IMG/VR virus record: IMGVR_UViG_3300032006_000059
Location: 1-29,431 of that record
Direction: 5' to 3' (one strand)
DNA from: a virus
Length of the DNA stretch: 29,431 nucleotides
A program made the translations under genes and the position numbers. The notes under the pieces were generated by a model. The model saw nothing but the letters and a program-made list of their open reading frames with translations. It made no database searches and was not told the origin of the DNA. Numbering within the stretch: position 1 is the first letter of the stretch; each line of letters begins with the position of its first letter. Shown piece by piece: positions 14,161-21,855 of this stretch.

Positions 14161-16446
14161 TTAATTCAAATATTGATTAGTATCAATAAGAGTATCTTGA
14201 GAAGTTAAAGGTGAATAAGTACTGCAATCAATTGTACTAACAGAATTGGAAGCTTCTGTAGGAGTTCCATTAAGATATTCTCCTGCATCTATCACTCCAG
14301 ATTCAAAATCTTCTGTATATTCATCTAAAGGCTTATTAATAATACCTATTTTTATATCTTGTAACAAAGTAGGTACTTGATTAAATAATTTATTAACTAA
14401 AGTAACCATCCTATTAGTCTTATTAGCCTGCTTACCACTTCTACTTAATCTTCCTTCTTCATTCCTACGTATTTGATCCGTAAGAGTCATACTTAATATA
14501 GATGGATCGAAATCAGCTACAGATTGTGCATTACCAAAACTACCTTTTATTTCTTTTTGACCAGACCATTGAGTAGATTGCCTTCCAAGTAAAGCTAATT
14601 CAACAGATGATTGTAGTTTTTCCTTCTCTTTCTCAAAACGCTTTTCAAAACTAATTAAACCATTTCCTACTGGTTTATCATTTGGTTCTAATAACCATTG
14701 TTTAACAAAACTATGCTTTTTCAAATTTGTGATAGTGCAATATCCCTCTGTTGGGTTTGAAAAAGGATATACACAATTGAAATATCGATCATCAATTATA
14801 TTTGTAACTATGTAATCTCCAGATTCAGCACTACCCGAAGTAAATGTAATTTGAACTCTTGTATTAACTTGTAAATTGTGACCTTCGCTTACAAAAAATT
14901 CAATATTTGGTCCTACTTGCTGATATTGAGCATATAAATCAATAGGATCATTACCTTCATCATGGTTTAATGCGAACATTGCCGCATAAATATGTTTACA
15001 CCAACGAAGCTGGTAATACATTAAATTTTGAACAGATGTATCCTTTGTATCTTCGTAATCTGGTAATTTATAAAAATTATTTATAGTAACAAAACCTAAA
15101 TCTCTAAAAGTACCTGGTATATCTCTTTGATCTTTTATAGTATTATCTTTTTCAAGAACCTGTCCTGGTTTTGTAGATCTTACTGATGTTGTAGGAAAAC
15201 GCCTTTTAGATAATTCACTGTATAAATCATAACTATCTCGTCTAGAAAAATCTTGACAAGAACACTGCCAACGTAAGTCAGTTGTTAAAAAACGATATCT
15301 ATTATTACTATCAAAAGATTCAAAACCCCTATGTGCTGGAACTGTAGTAACAGTCTTATTATCAGTAGTGCTTGCACCATAACTATCCTTCCTTTGAAAA
15401 ATTAATTCTTTAGTAGTTGTATCTATACCAGTAAGTGTATAACCAACGTAATCGTCATATCTTCTACCTCTAATTCTTCTTGTAACAACGTAAGATCCAG
15501 CAGATGCACCACTAGCAATTGTCGTTATCTGTAATTGAGTAGCGCTTGTAACTGTAACTACATAAACTCCATCTAATACCTGAAGACCAGATGATGGAGC
15601 ACCAAAATTAACATAAACACTATTACCAGTAGTTAAACCATGTGCCGAAGAACCATTAAGAGTAACAACACTTCCACTACGAGAATAAGTACCACTAATT
15701 CCTATGTCTTTTTCAACGATCCTATCTGTTAAACGTTCTCCTTCTAAAAAAGTTACCTCTGTTGGAAGCCAAGATAAACCTACCCTTGTAGTTGTCCAAC
15801 GAGAATCTCCAAACGTAGTAGATAGATAATAAATAACATTTCCTGAAGTAGTTAACGATGTAGCAGACACAAAACCAATAACATTATCTGTAACTGCAAC
15901 AATGGTCGCTGTTTCATCTACACCAGACCCTGTTTGATAATCTACCCAAATACTTTCACCTACTCTTAATCCATGATTAGCTTTAGTGATATAAACAGTA
16001 GTACCGTTTTGACTGTAGGTACCGCTTACAGAATTACCTAAATATCTTACTGATCTTATAGGTAATCCTTTATCATAAAAGCTAAATGAGTCAGCATCTC
16101 TCATTCCAACTAACTGCTCTCCTAATTCTTGATTAGAAGAAGGAAAAGTAAATATACGTGCAGGAATAAATACTCCAGGAAACTGTTGAAATGAAAAATA
16201 AACTCTATAATCTCCTCTCTTTTCTCTTTCCGATGCAGTAGAACCGAAATAAGTTTGAATGGCACTATATAACTCGTACCCACGTCTCCAACGAGACCAT
16301 AATGAATCAGTATTATAAAAAGAAACCTCCCCTCTTCCTTCTCCTGTAGACCAAGTTTTTTGTGCTCTATTAAATTGAGACTTTTTCCCTAATCCTCTTG
16401 AAACATTATCATTAACATTCTTAAAGGAATTAATCCCAAAAGCCAT
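14161..16446 (-). CDS. Large virion protein with three beta-modules and a SWIM-like Cys/His signature
   Basis: This 761-aa protein is the largest in the middle block and is probably a tail or neck structural protein. Three copies of a small beta-module occur at about 141-193, 251-308 and 511-560: (SGTYxxxGxxVxxTxxxHGL)xxGxxVxVxFxxG...G.Y.V....... The N-terminal domain (about 40-130) has an aromatic-rich segment, YRVYFSFQQFPGVFIPARIF. C395, C397, C483 and H485 form CxC-x85-CxH within WQCSCQDF and RWCKHIYAAMF, resembling a SWIM zinc finger with a long insertion. The C-terminal third is charged and helical. I do not recognise a named family. By size and place, a tail-nozzle-type protein is possible. 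Confidence 0.6.
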   Translation of the reverse strand: MAFGINSFKNVNDNVSRGLGKKSQFNRAQKTWSTGEGRGEVSFYNTDSLWSRWRRGYELYSAIQTYFGSTASEREKRGDYRVYFSFQQFPGVFIPARIFTFPSSNQELGEQLVGMRDADSFSFYDKGLPIRSVRYLGNSVSGTYSQNGTTVYITKANHGLRVGESIWVDYQTGSGVDETATIVAVTDNVIGFVSATSLTTSGNVIYYLSTTFGDSRWTTTRVGLSWLPTEVTFLEGERLTDRIVEKDIGISGTYSRSGSVVTLNGSSAHGLTTGNSVYVNFGAPSSGLQVLDGVYVVTVTSATQLQITTIASGASAGSYVVTRRIRGRRYDDYVGYTLTGIDTTTKELIFQRKDSYGASTTDNKTVTTVPAHRGFESFDSNNRYRFLTTDLRWQCSCQDFSRRDSYDLYSELSKRRFPTTSVRSTKPGQVLEKDNTIKDQRDIPGTFRDLGFVTINNFYKLPDYEDTKDTSVQNLMYYQLRWCKHIYAAMFALNHDEGNDPIDLYAQYQQVGPNIEFFVSEGHNLQVNTRVQITFTSGSAESGDYIVTNIIDDRYFNCVYPFSNPTEGYCTITNLKKHSFVKQWLLEPNDKPVGNGLISFEKRFEKEKEKLQSSVELALLGRQSTQWSGQKEIKGSFGNAQSVADFDPSILSMTLTDQIRRNEEGRLSRSGKQANKTNRMVTLVNKLFNQVPTLLQDIKIGIINKPLDEYTEDFESGVIDAGEYLNGTPTEASNSVSTIDCSTYSPLTSQDTLIDTNQYLN

Positions 16447-16455
16447 AATAAATAT

Positions 16456-17259
16456 TTAATAAAAACCACCTTGAACATTTATATAAAAACCGTTAGTTAG
16501 TGCAGTAGTACCTTCAACAGCTGCATATAGTGCTTGACCTCTTTTTAACATCAAACCACGTTGTTTTGGAGCATGTGCTGTATTAGCACCACCGAAATTA
16601 GCACCGGCTTGTACCGTTGGGTGATTTATAAAGGGAAGTACTTGTTGTTGTGTCAAGCTTAATGTGCTGCAATTCTGTCCTGCTGCTTTGGCATAAGCTA
16701 CAAATAAAGGGAAAAATTGATTAGTATTTGTTACTGTTCCTGTTTCAACAAGATAAAAAGCTATAACAGTATTATCGTAAAAGGATACATTTCCAGTAAC
16801 TGATCCTTGTGAAGGAATAGTAACTGTAAATGTAGTGTCTGTTACTGCTGATACTGTATGCTCACCATCAATTGGTACTGAACCACTACTCCAAGTAGTG
16901 AAGTTTAAATAAACTTTATCTCCTACATGGAAACGATGTACACCTGTTGCAGAAGTAACAACACAACTTGTAGAATTAGCTGCATATGTTCCAGAGAGAT
17001 AATTCTGACCATTTGCAACTGCTGTATCAGATTCCATAGTATGTCTTAGCCAAATCTCATCAATATATGCACCACTAATAGAAGTATCTGTTAATCCAGA
17101 ATCACAATCAAAAATCTTTGTAGCATTACCAACAGCTGTTGGTATTAACCCAACACCACTGGTTTGAAAGTTACCGCCACTTGCAGTAGTTAAAAGGGTA
17201 GATGAAGTCGCTGGACGATCTACCATTAAAGGTTGTTTATTTGAACTACTACTGGACAC
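16456..17259 (-). CDS. Virion-like protein sharing a beta-module with the 761-aa protein (267 aa)
   Basis: This Ser/Thr-rich beta protein contains LSGTYAANSTSCVVTSATGV then HVGDKVYLNFTTWSSG, IDGEHTVSAVTDTTFTVTIP at about 88-152. This is the same module that occurs three times in the next protein. The C-terminus (LMLKRGQALYAAVEGT, INVQGGFY) is typical of small structural proteins. The start is uncertain: GTG at 17259, used here, or ATG at 17226 (residue 12). Neither has a Shine-Dalgarno. The gene follows a 41-base gap and precedes the 761-aa gene by nine bases. The function is unknown but probably structural. Confidence 0.6.
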   Translation of the reverse strand: MSSSSSNKQPLMVDRPATSSTLLTTASGGNFQTSGVGLIPTAVGNATKIFDCDSGLTDTSISGAYIDEIWLRHTMESDTAVANGQNYLSGTYAANSTSCVVTSATGVHRFHVGDKVYLNFTTWSSGSVPIDGEHTVSAVTDTTFTVTIPSQGSVTGNVSFYDNTVIAFYLVETGTVTNTNQFFPLFVAYAKAAGQNCSTLSLTQQQVLPFINHPTVQAGANFGGANTAHAPKQRGLMLKRGQALYAAVEGTTALTNGFYINVQGGFY

Positions 17260-17300
17260 GGTTATTTACAGATAGATTTAAAATTATTATAGCAGTGGCT

Positions 17301-17645
17301 TTATATCAAACCCCATTCTTCCATCTCTCTTTCAGATACAGCTCCTCCTACGTCCCAATCAGCAGGAAATGTCTCCCAATCATTTGGAAAACTTTCCCAA
17401 TCGTTAGGAAATGTTTCCCATTCTTGACCTGAAGGCATAGTTCTACCTGGACCAATTCCTTGAGGTGCATCTAAAAACCCAGCTTCTGTTATTCTTCCTC
17501 TAGAACCTGCCATACGAAAGGGTCTTTGAGTATTAAAACTTCTACTAGTTGCTGCTTGTAATCTTTCGCCAGGTACTCTACTTCTCCATCTATGTGGACG
17601 TGCTGAATTCCTATACCCAAGTCGAGTAGTTGGTTTAACAGACAT
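17301..17645 (-). CDS. Arg-rich protein with C-terminal WE(T/S)FPxD heptads (114 aa)
   Basis: The N-terminal half is basic and Arg-rich (TTRLGYRNSARPHRWRSRVP). The C-terminal half carries Trp at residues 76, 83, 90 and 97, spaced exactly seven apart in WE(T/S)FP(N/A)D units, and then an acidic tail ending EREMEEWGLI. I chose ATG 17645, one base after the previous stop, over an in-frame TTG at 17660 that would lie inside the preceding gene. I recognise no family. The basic-then-acidic layout suggests a protein that binds a partner or DNA, but this is inference. Confidence 0.6.
   Translation of the reverse strand: MSVKPTTRLGYRNSARPHRWRSRVPGERLQAATSRSFNTQRPFRMAGSRGRITEAGFLDAPQGIGPGRTMPSGQEWETFPNDWESFPNDWETFPADWDVGGAVSEREMEEWGLI
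17355..17420 (-). repeat. 21-bp tandem repeats encoding WE(T/S)FPxD
   Basis: Three consecutive 21-base units encode WETFPND, WESFPND and WETFPAD, then a partial WD. On the + strand the units share CCCAATC and the GGAAA context. The size is compatible with slippage or recombination expansion. Confidence 0.8.
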
Positions 17646-17646
17646 T

Positions 17647-17991
17647 TTATGCAGCCGCAATACTGAAGGTTACTTCCGCTGCAGTTCCACCAGATTCACT
17701 AACAAAGTTTGCACGTAACCACTTAAATGGTTTACCAGTCACATTGTAAAGAGTAGTACCGTTTGATGAAATAGTTTGATTAGCAACAACAGCTATATAA
17801 TTCGTTCCGTCTATACTTCCTTCTAAATTAACAACTACGTTGGTATTTACACTGGCAACAGTAACCATAAAAGTATAATCCTTTGTAGAGAAAAGATTAT
17901 TAACAGCTACTTCTAATGCTGTATTAGGATTTGTTGGAGCCGTTAAGGTCTCTGTAAAGCAAATCGTATCTTGAAAATAAGTTATAGCCAT
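17647..17991 (-). CDS. Small beta-rich virion-like protein (114 aa)
   Basis: The protein alternates hydrophobic strands with Asn/Thr/Ser turns: DYTFMVTVASVNTNVVVNLE, GSIDGTNYIAVVANQTIS, FKWLRANFVSE and AAEVTFSIAAA. The 'LEGSxDGTNY' element is found in many small phage tail and decoration proteins. The sequence has few charges and one Cys. It ends one base before the Trp-repeat gene. A structural role is likely from composition and position, but no specific family can be named. Confidence 0.6.
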   Translation of the reverse strand: MAITYFQDTICFTETLTAPTNPNTALEVAVNNLFSTKDYTFMVTVASVNTNVVVNLEGSIDGTNYIAVVANQTISSNGTTLYNVTGKPFKWLRANFVSESGGTAAEVTFSIAAA

Positions 17992-18036
17992 GAATTTTTA
18001 GTTGACCTATTACTAAGAATAACAGGAAAAGATTTA

Positions 18037-18606
18037 TTAATAATTATCCCACTGATTTCCCATATTGTCTGGGATAGGAGGAAGAGGAGGAATAACTGTA
18101 GGCTTCTTCTCTTCTTTTTTAAATGGATTGATATTTTTTAGACCTTCTAATAAGGGACTGACTTTAGTTAACCAATTCTCACTAAGATTAACAGCTTCAG
18201 CAGCTTTCTCTTCTAAAGGTGGTTCAGGGTTGTAATCATAATCTTTATACGCACCACTAGTCCATGCACCCCAATCTTTGAGACCTCCTTTACGATCATA
18301 AATACCTTTAGCAACTTTTAAATTTGTTAAAGGGTCAAACAATGCTTCATTATTAGGTAAATTATATCTTTTACGTCTTTCTTCTCCTAATAAATAACCA
18401 GGTTCATCCAGCATGTTTACTTGCATTAAACCAAAAGAATAATCTGGATATTTAAAATTAGTTGCTCTAGGATTTCCACTTGACTCCGCTTTAATTAAAC
18501 GAACAATATCACCTATTGTTTCATAGGCATCTGACTTTTCTTCCCATCCTGCTTGTAAAAGAAGATTTCTTAACTCATAATCAGTAAGGTTTTTAATTTC
18601 TGACAT
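18037..18606 (-). CDS. Lytic transglycosylase (SLT-like), virion-associated peptidoglycan cutter
   Basis: Residues of about 32-125 match the soluble lytic transglycosylase fold. IVRLIKAESSGNPRATN contains the catalytic-type glutamate (E41 in ESSGNP). SFGLMQVN at 57-64 is motif II, and the WGAWTSGAYKDY region at 112-123 serves as the end of the fold. Such enzymes cleave the MurNAc-GlcNAc bond of peptidoglycan without water. The C-terminal third has helical segments and a Pro-rich tail (VIPPLPPIPD). The location among neck and virion genes, two bases after the preceding stop, suggests a virion-borne enzyme used at DNA entry rather than a late endolysin. Confidence 0.75.
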   Translation of the reverse strand: MSEIKNLTDYELRNLLLQAGWEEKSDAYETIGDIVRLIKAESSGNPRATNFKYPDYSFGLMQVNMLDEPGYLLGEERRKRYNLPNNEALFDPLTNLKVAKGIYDRKGGLKDWGAWTSGAYKDYDYNPEPPLEEKAAEAVNLSENWLTKVSPLLEGLKNINPFKKEEKKPTVIPPLPPIPDNMGNQWDNY

Positions 18607-18608
18607 AA

Positions 18609-19088
18609 TTAACGAAAATTAGTTTCTAAATGAAGTCTGGTACCTACAGCTACATCAGCAGGTCCAGGTAATGCTTGAATAAATTCTGCACCTTCTCTAT
18701 TAAATCTATACCTAGCTTGTTCAGGATTCCTATAGTTAGGTACATATAAATGTAAAGCTAGACGATCTGTCTCATACAAATAAATACCATTCCAAGTTTT
18801 TAAAGTATCTTTGAAATCTGAAGTTGATATATTTCTCTCAACGTCACCAGTAATTGACTCAATTCTACTTCTTGGAGTTGTGTCATTATTAACAGTACCT
18901 GTCATATCGGTACGTTTTTCTGCCTCATCACAACGAGTTACCTGTTCAACAATTTTGTCATACCAAAAAGAGTCTTGGACATTATCCATAGCCTCCTCTA
19001 ATCGTCCTTGATCACCTGCAGGAACTGAAGTTAAGTTATAACCTAAGTGCCAGCGTATCTTAGACTTTATAAACGTATCAAGCTTCAT
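18609..19088 (-). CDS. Possible head-tail connector/adaptor (159 aa)
   Basis: The N-terminal half is helical and charged (IKSKIRWHLGYN, AGDQGRLEEAMDNVQDSFW, DKIVEQVTRCDEAEKRTDM). It resembles short head-tail connector proteins that follow the capsid gene in several phage groups, with the pattern 'R.HLGYN....AGD..RLEEA......W...I..QV.RCD'. This is resemblance by eye. The C-terminal half includes NISTSDFKDTLKTWNGIYLY and LHLETNFR. It lies downstream of the capsid genes and next to the transglycosylase. The call rests mostly on position. Confidence 0.4.
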   Translation of the reverse strand: MKLDTFIKSKIRWHLGYNLTSVPAGDQGRLEEAMDNVQDSFWYDKIVEQVTRCDEAEKRTDMTGTVNNDTTPRSRIESITGDVERNISTSDFKDTLKTWNGIYLYETDRLALHLYVPNYRNPEQARYRFNREGAEFIQALPGPADVAVGTRLHLETNFR

Positions 19089-19163
19089 TAACTAGTCCAT
19101 AAATAAGCCTATATCTAGTTTACGTGTAGTAAGTTCTCCCCACCATCCCCTCTCAACAGGGGC

Positions 19164-19604
19164 TTAATTTACACGAACGAGGTTTTCTTCAAAAATAGTA
19201 TCCCAATCAACACGTTTTATTGCTTTCAACTGTTCTAGATTTTGAAATCTTTCCCCTGAACATGACGTTTGTAGATCTTTTATATCTCTAGCAGTTTTTA
19301 AACCTACTCCAGGTAAGTGATCTGCTATTTGACGAGCACTGGCAGTATTAATATTTATTCGAGTATCAACAGGAAAAGACTCTCTTGCAGTGGGCTTATC
19401 TGGATCAGCTCCTTCTGCCTTTAATTCTGCAGTAAGACGTTCTTCTGTTCTAATCTTCTCGTTAGTAGCATCGATTTGGGGAACTAAATCTTCCTCATCA
19501 GCATAGATAACTTCTTCTTCGGCATTTTGACACATTTTTATGCCTTCCCCATGCTGTGAAACAACTTCTAGGAGTTCCCCAGTCTTTTTATACAAATACA
19601 ACAT
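19164..19604 (-). CDS. ComEA-like helix-hairpin-helix protein (146 aa)
   Basis: Residues 83-112 carry ININTASARQIADHLPGVGL followed by KTARDIKDLQ, a helix-hairpin-helix DNA-binding motif of the ComEA type, with the hairpin PGVG at 98-101. A second hairpin-like segment, FQNLEQLKAIKRVDWDTI, follows at 120-137. Residues of about 25-75 are acidic and likely a linker (EEEVIYADEEDL). ComEA-type domains bind double-stranded DNA nonspecifically. In a phage structural cluster this could be a DNA-contacting head or neck protein or an ejected protein; that is inference. No clear Shine-Dalgarno is seen before the ATG. Confidence 0.68.
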   Translation of the reverse strand: MLYLYKKTGELLEVVSQHGEGIKMCQNAEEEVIYADEEDLVPQIDATNEKIRTEERLTAELKAEGADPDKPTARESFPVDTRININTASARQIADHLPGVGLKTARDIKDLQTSCSGERFQNLEQLKAIKRVDWDTIFEENLVRVN

Positions 19605-19649
19605 GTAACGAGGTTTAATTTCTCGTCTATGAGAATAACCCTACTAAAC

Positions 19650-19751
19650 CTAACGAGGATGATTAGGATGAGAATTATTCGTTACATATATAGAAAGTGA
19701 CAAAATCATAGTGAGGATCAAAAGAACTACAAGCAATGTCATAAGCCACAT
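19650..19751 (-). CDS. Short membrane peptide (33 aa)
   Basis: ATG at 19751 opens a 33-residue frame ending at TAG. The peptide is one membrane helix, MWLMTLLVVLLILTMILSLS, followed by a polar tail, IYVTNNSHPNHPR. A GAGG sequence sits eight bases upstream. It lies directly after the capsid-operon terminator. It could be a small holin-like or regulatory peptide; nothing more can be said from sequence. The size makes it vulnerable to being chance, but the hydrophobic run and the ribosome binding site together favour a real gene. Confidence 0.5.
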   Translation of the reverse strand: MWLMTLLVVLLILTMILSLSIYVTNNSHPNHPR

Positions 19752-19764
19752 GGTAAATACCTCA

Positions 19765-19792
19765 ATAATAGACCAATAAAAAAGCGGGTCAA
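19765..19792 (-). promoter_or_regulatory. Sigma70-type promoter overlapping the terminator
   Basis: On the minus strand TTGACC (19787-19792) is followed after 16 bases by TATTAT (19765-19770). Each box matches the sigma70 consensus at 5 of 6 positions. The -35 box lies in the descending arm of the terminator hairpin. The start would fall just before the membrane peptide ATG, leaving little leader. The matches are seen; promoter function is inferred. Confidence 0.45.
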
Positions 19793-19803
19793 GAAGACCC
19801 GCC
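19777..19803 (-). terminator. Rho-independent terminator after the capsid block
   Basis: On the minus strand GCGGGTC, a five-base loop and GACCCGC form a perfect 7-bp G+C-rich stem (arms 19796-19802 and 19784-19790) followed by a run of six T (19778-19783). It lies 25 bases after the stop of the 272-aa capsid-cluster gene. This is the strongest terminator in the window. Confidence 0.9.
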
Positions 19804-19827
19804 ATTTCAGTAACTATTCCTAAAGAA

Positions 19828-20646
19828 TTATGTATCGTTACCGCCTACTTGAGAAGCGAAATCGATCTTACCTTGAACATCATTCCAAGATACAGCAGCA
19901 GCAGGACGTAGATAGTTAATGCGTGCAAGTAAATATGCAGCCTTACTAGCATCAGAGTCATCCTGACTGATGTAAATACCATCACCAGTAATTGTAGTAT
20001 TGGTAATAGCGTTAACGTTGTAGATCTTGAATGTAGTATCCGCAACAACCTTGTAGAACATGGAGTTAGCGAAATCGGTATTAGCGATTGTGCCACTAAC
20101 TGTAGTTGTGAAAGGTAGTTTTGCAGCAGTTACAGCAGATGTACCAGCGGCGATAAGACCACTACCGTCAACTGTTAATGAAGCAGAAGCAGCAGCTAAC
20201 CCGTTTGCCTGAGTAGCAGGTACACCCAAAGGTACACCAGAGTTGTCAGGACCTAGTAGTAGAAGCTCAGTCGCTGTTCCACCAATGCCACAAGTGACAG
20301 GAGAAGCAGGGAATGATGGTTCACCACCAGATGGGATATCATCTGCAATTGCAAGTGATGCTCCATAGACGTATGCAGGACGAGTTGCGTCTGCTTGTAC
20401 AACTAAGGAAGTACGATCATCTCTTACACGATCACCAACACGGCGATCAGGAGAAGGTACGGTAATGCTGAAGCTCTTGTATGAAGCTTTGTCAGCTGCA
20501 AGGTTAGATAACTTGACGTAGCCAACTACTTCAAATGCCTCAACACCTGGTAGTCCGTAAACACCTTCATCGTTATAGCCAGAAAGGCTATTTATTTGGT
20601 TGCCAGGCTGAAGGATAGCACCGGCTGAAGACTTGTATGTTGCCAT
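19828..20646 (-). CDS. Probable head/capsid accessory protein (272 aa)
   Basis: This 272-aa beta-rich protein follows the major capsid gene and precedes the terminator, the usual place for a decoration, head-stabilising or minor capsid protein. It has few Cys and many Ala/Ser/Thr strands: AFEVVGYVKLSNLAAD, FSITVPSPDRRVGDRVRDD, LPFTTTVSGTIANTD and AAYLLARINYLRPAAA. It has a near-perfect Shine-Dalgarno (AAGGAGG) ten bases before its ATG, rare in this window and suggesting high expression. I do not recognise a specific family; function is inferred from position and the ribosome binding site. Confidence 0.6.
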   Translation of the reverse strand: MATYKSSAGAILQPGNQINSLSGYNDEGVYGLPGVEAFEVVGYVKLSNLAADKASYKSFSITVPSPDRRVGDRVRDDRTSLVVQADATRPAYVYGASLAIADDIPSGGEPSFPASPVTCGIGGTATELLLLGPDNSGVPLGVPATQANGLAAASASLTVDGSGLIAAGTSAVTAAKLPFTTTVSGTIANTDFANSMFYKVVADTTFKIYNVNAITNTTITGDGIYISQDDSDASKAAYLLARINYLRPAAAVSWNDVQGKIDFASQVGGNDT

Positions 20647-20656
20647 TAGTTAGATG

Positions 20657-20663
20657 CCTCCTT
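20657..20663 (-). promoter_or_regulatory. Strong Shine-Dalgarno overlapping the capsid stop codon
   Basis: AAGGAGG lies ten bases before the ATG of the 272-aa gene and overlaps the TAA of the major capsid gene. Most other starts in the window lack such a site, so this marks the gene as highly translated and tied to capsid-gene translation. Confidence 0.85.
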
Positions 20664-21810
20664 ACTCAGATACAGTGAAGGCTGTTGTGATGAAGTCCTT
20701 GTTCAAGTTCGCAAAGCCGGCATAAAGTTGCCATATAAGAATGATAAACCTACTAAAGTCATCATTATTATTTATTAGAACTTGAGCGTTTGGACCACCA
20801 ATACCTACACCTATAGCCTGAGGGCCGAAGAATAGACCAGCAGGGGTTGTATGTGAAACAGCTCCAGCACCGTCATTAATATTGACAGTAATGGACTTGC
20901 TTGGGAAGTTGGTAGACTCGAAGAATCTTACTCCTTCAAAGACGAAACCGCTTGGCATGACTGGCTCTCCAGCGACAAACTGAGCTTGTCCGAACTGTCC
21001 ACCACCATATATAGCTTGGTTAGGTTGGCCTGCACCCATTAACGGCGAACCTTGTCCAGGCATACCAGGGTAGCGAGCAACTTCACGGAAGCCTTGATCT
21101 GCACGTAGATCCTTCATGAATGAAGGGTCAGCGATACAACGGTAATATCCGTCCTCGAAAACAGGAACGTGACGCTTACGTAAACTCTTAACTACTTCAA
21201 GTAAGTCAGTTTTTACATTGAACTTGAAACGCTCAGAAGCATATTCTGTAGCTGTATAAGTAGTTAGAGTAGTTGAGTTTGTTTTAGCCTTACCATTTGG
21301 ATAGTAGTATCCACCTTGTGAATCGCTACTTTGTCCTCGTGATTCACTCTTAAATAACTCATCAATGAAGACTCTATCTCTCCATCTTCTGTAATCATCT
21401 AAAAGAGTGAGCGATCCAATGCTCTGGTGGAACATGTTTAAGTTCCCAGTATCGAGCAATAGTCGCTGTGCTGTCATCAACGTCTCACGAGCAATTTTGA
21501 AAGTGCTAGGGAGGTTGGTGTTGTTTGGATCGGCTGGACCTGTATACTCACGAAGAGATACAAGAACTTTATCCTTAACAATAGACCTGCTGTTTGCTGT
21601 ACCTATGGTTTGATCCTGAGTACGCTCACGGCTTGTCTTTGTTCCTGGATTGCCGAAGAACCTGTAACGGTCAAGTTGAACCGTTTGTCCAGGTTGTTTC
21701 GTGAAGTCATGAACCACTACAGGCTCAGATGCCATCTCCACGATATAAGCTGGGTGGGGCCTATAAAGCTCCGCACCTAACAGCTTCGGAAAATCATTAT
21801 CAATAAACAT
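20662..21810 (-). CDS. Major capsid protein, N4-gp56-like (382 aa)
   Basis: The protein resembles the N4-gp56 type of major capsid protein (HK97-type fold). An N-terminal region has FTKQPGQTVQLDRYRFFGNP, comparable to the 'GDTVxFxRY' strand of the family. A central helix runs through STFKIARETLMTAQRLLLD. RKRHVPVFEDGYYRCIADPS then aligns with the 'PPFEDGYYVAVIHP' strand, and a Gly-rich stretch and LYAGFANLNKDFITTAF close the protein. It follows a scaffold-like gene, as expected. More G/C-rich third positions than in the flanking fibre genes suggest high expression. Its stop codon overlaps the ribosome binding site of the next gene. Confidence 0.78.
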   Translation of the reverse strand: MFIDNDFPKLLGAELYRPHPAYIVEMASEPVVVHDFTKQPGQTVQLDRYRFFGNPGTKTSRERTQDQTIGTANSRSIVKDKVLVSLREYTGPADPNNTNLPSTFKIARETLMTAQRLLLDTGNLNMFHQSIGSLTLLDDYRRWRDRVFIDELFKSESRGQSSDSQGGYYYPNGKAKTNSTTLTTYTATEYASERFKFNVKTDLLEVVKSLRKRHVPVFEDGYYRCIADPSFMKDLRADQGFREVARYPGMPGQGSPLMGAGQPNQAIYGGGQFGQAQFVAGEPVMPSGFVFEGVRFFESTNFPSKSITVNINDGAGAVSHTTPAGLFFGPQAIGVGIGGPNAQVLINNNDDFSRFIILIWQLYAGFANLNKDFITTAFTVSE

Positions 21811-21855
21811 TTGGTTATTTCAGCGCAGGTTTGCTGATACCAGAGGAACAAAATC

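Noticed and set aside
17646-17660. TTG start at 17660 for the Trp-repeat protein
   Set aside because: It lies inside the previous gene and an ATG follows five codons later, one base after that gene's stop.
18006-18026. Imperfect inverted repeat CCTATTACT/AATAACAGG upstream of the transglycosylase gene as an operator
   Set aside because: Two mismatches, AT-rich surroundings and no second copy; could be chance.
19147-19162. CCCCT/AGGGG hairpin after the helix-hairpin-helix gene as a terminator
   Set aside because: Only five pairs and no T-run in the direction of transcription.
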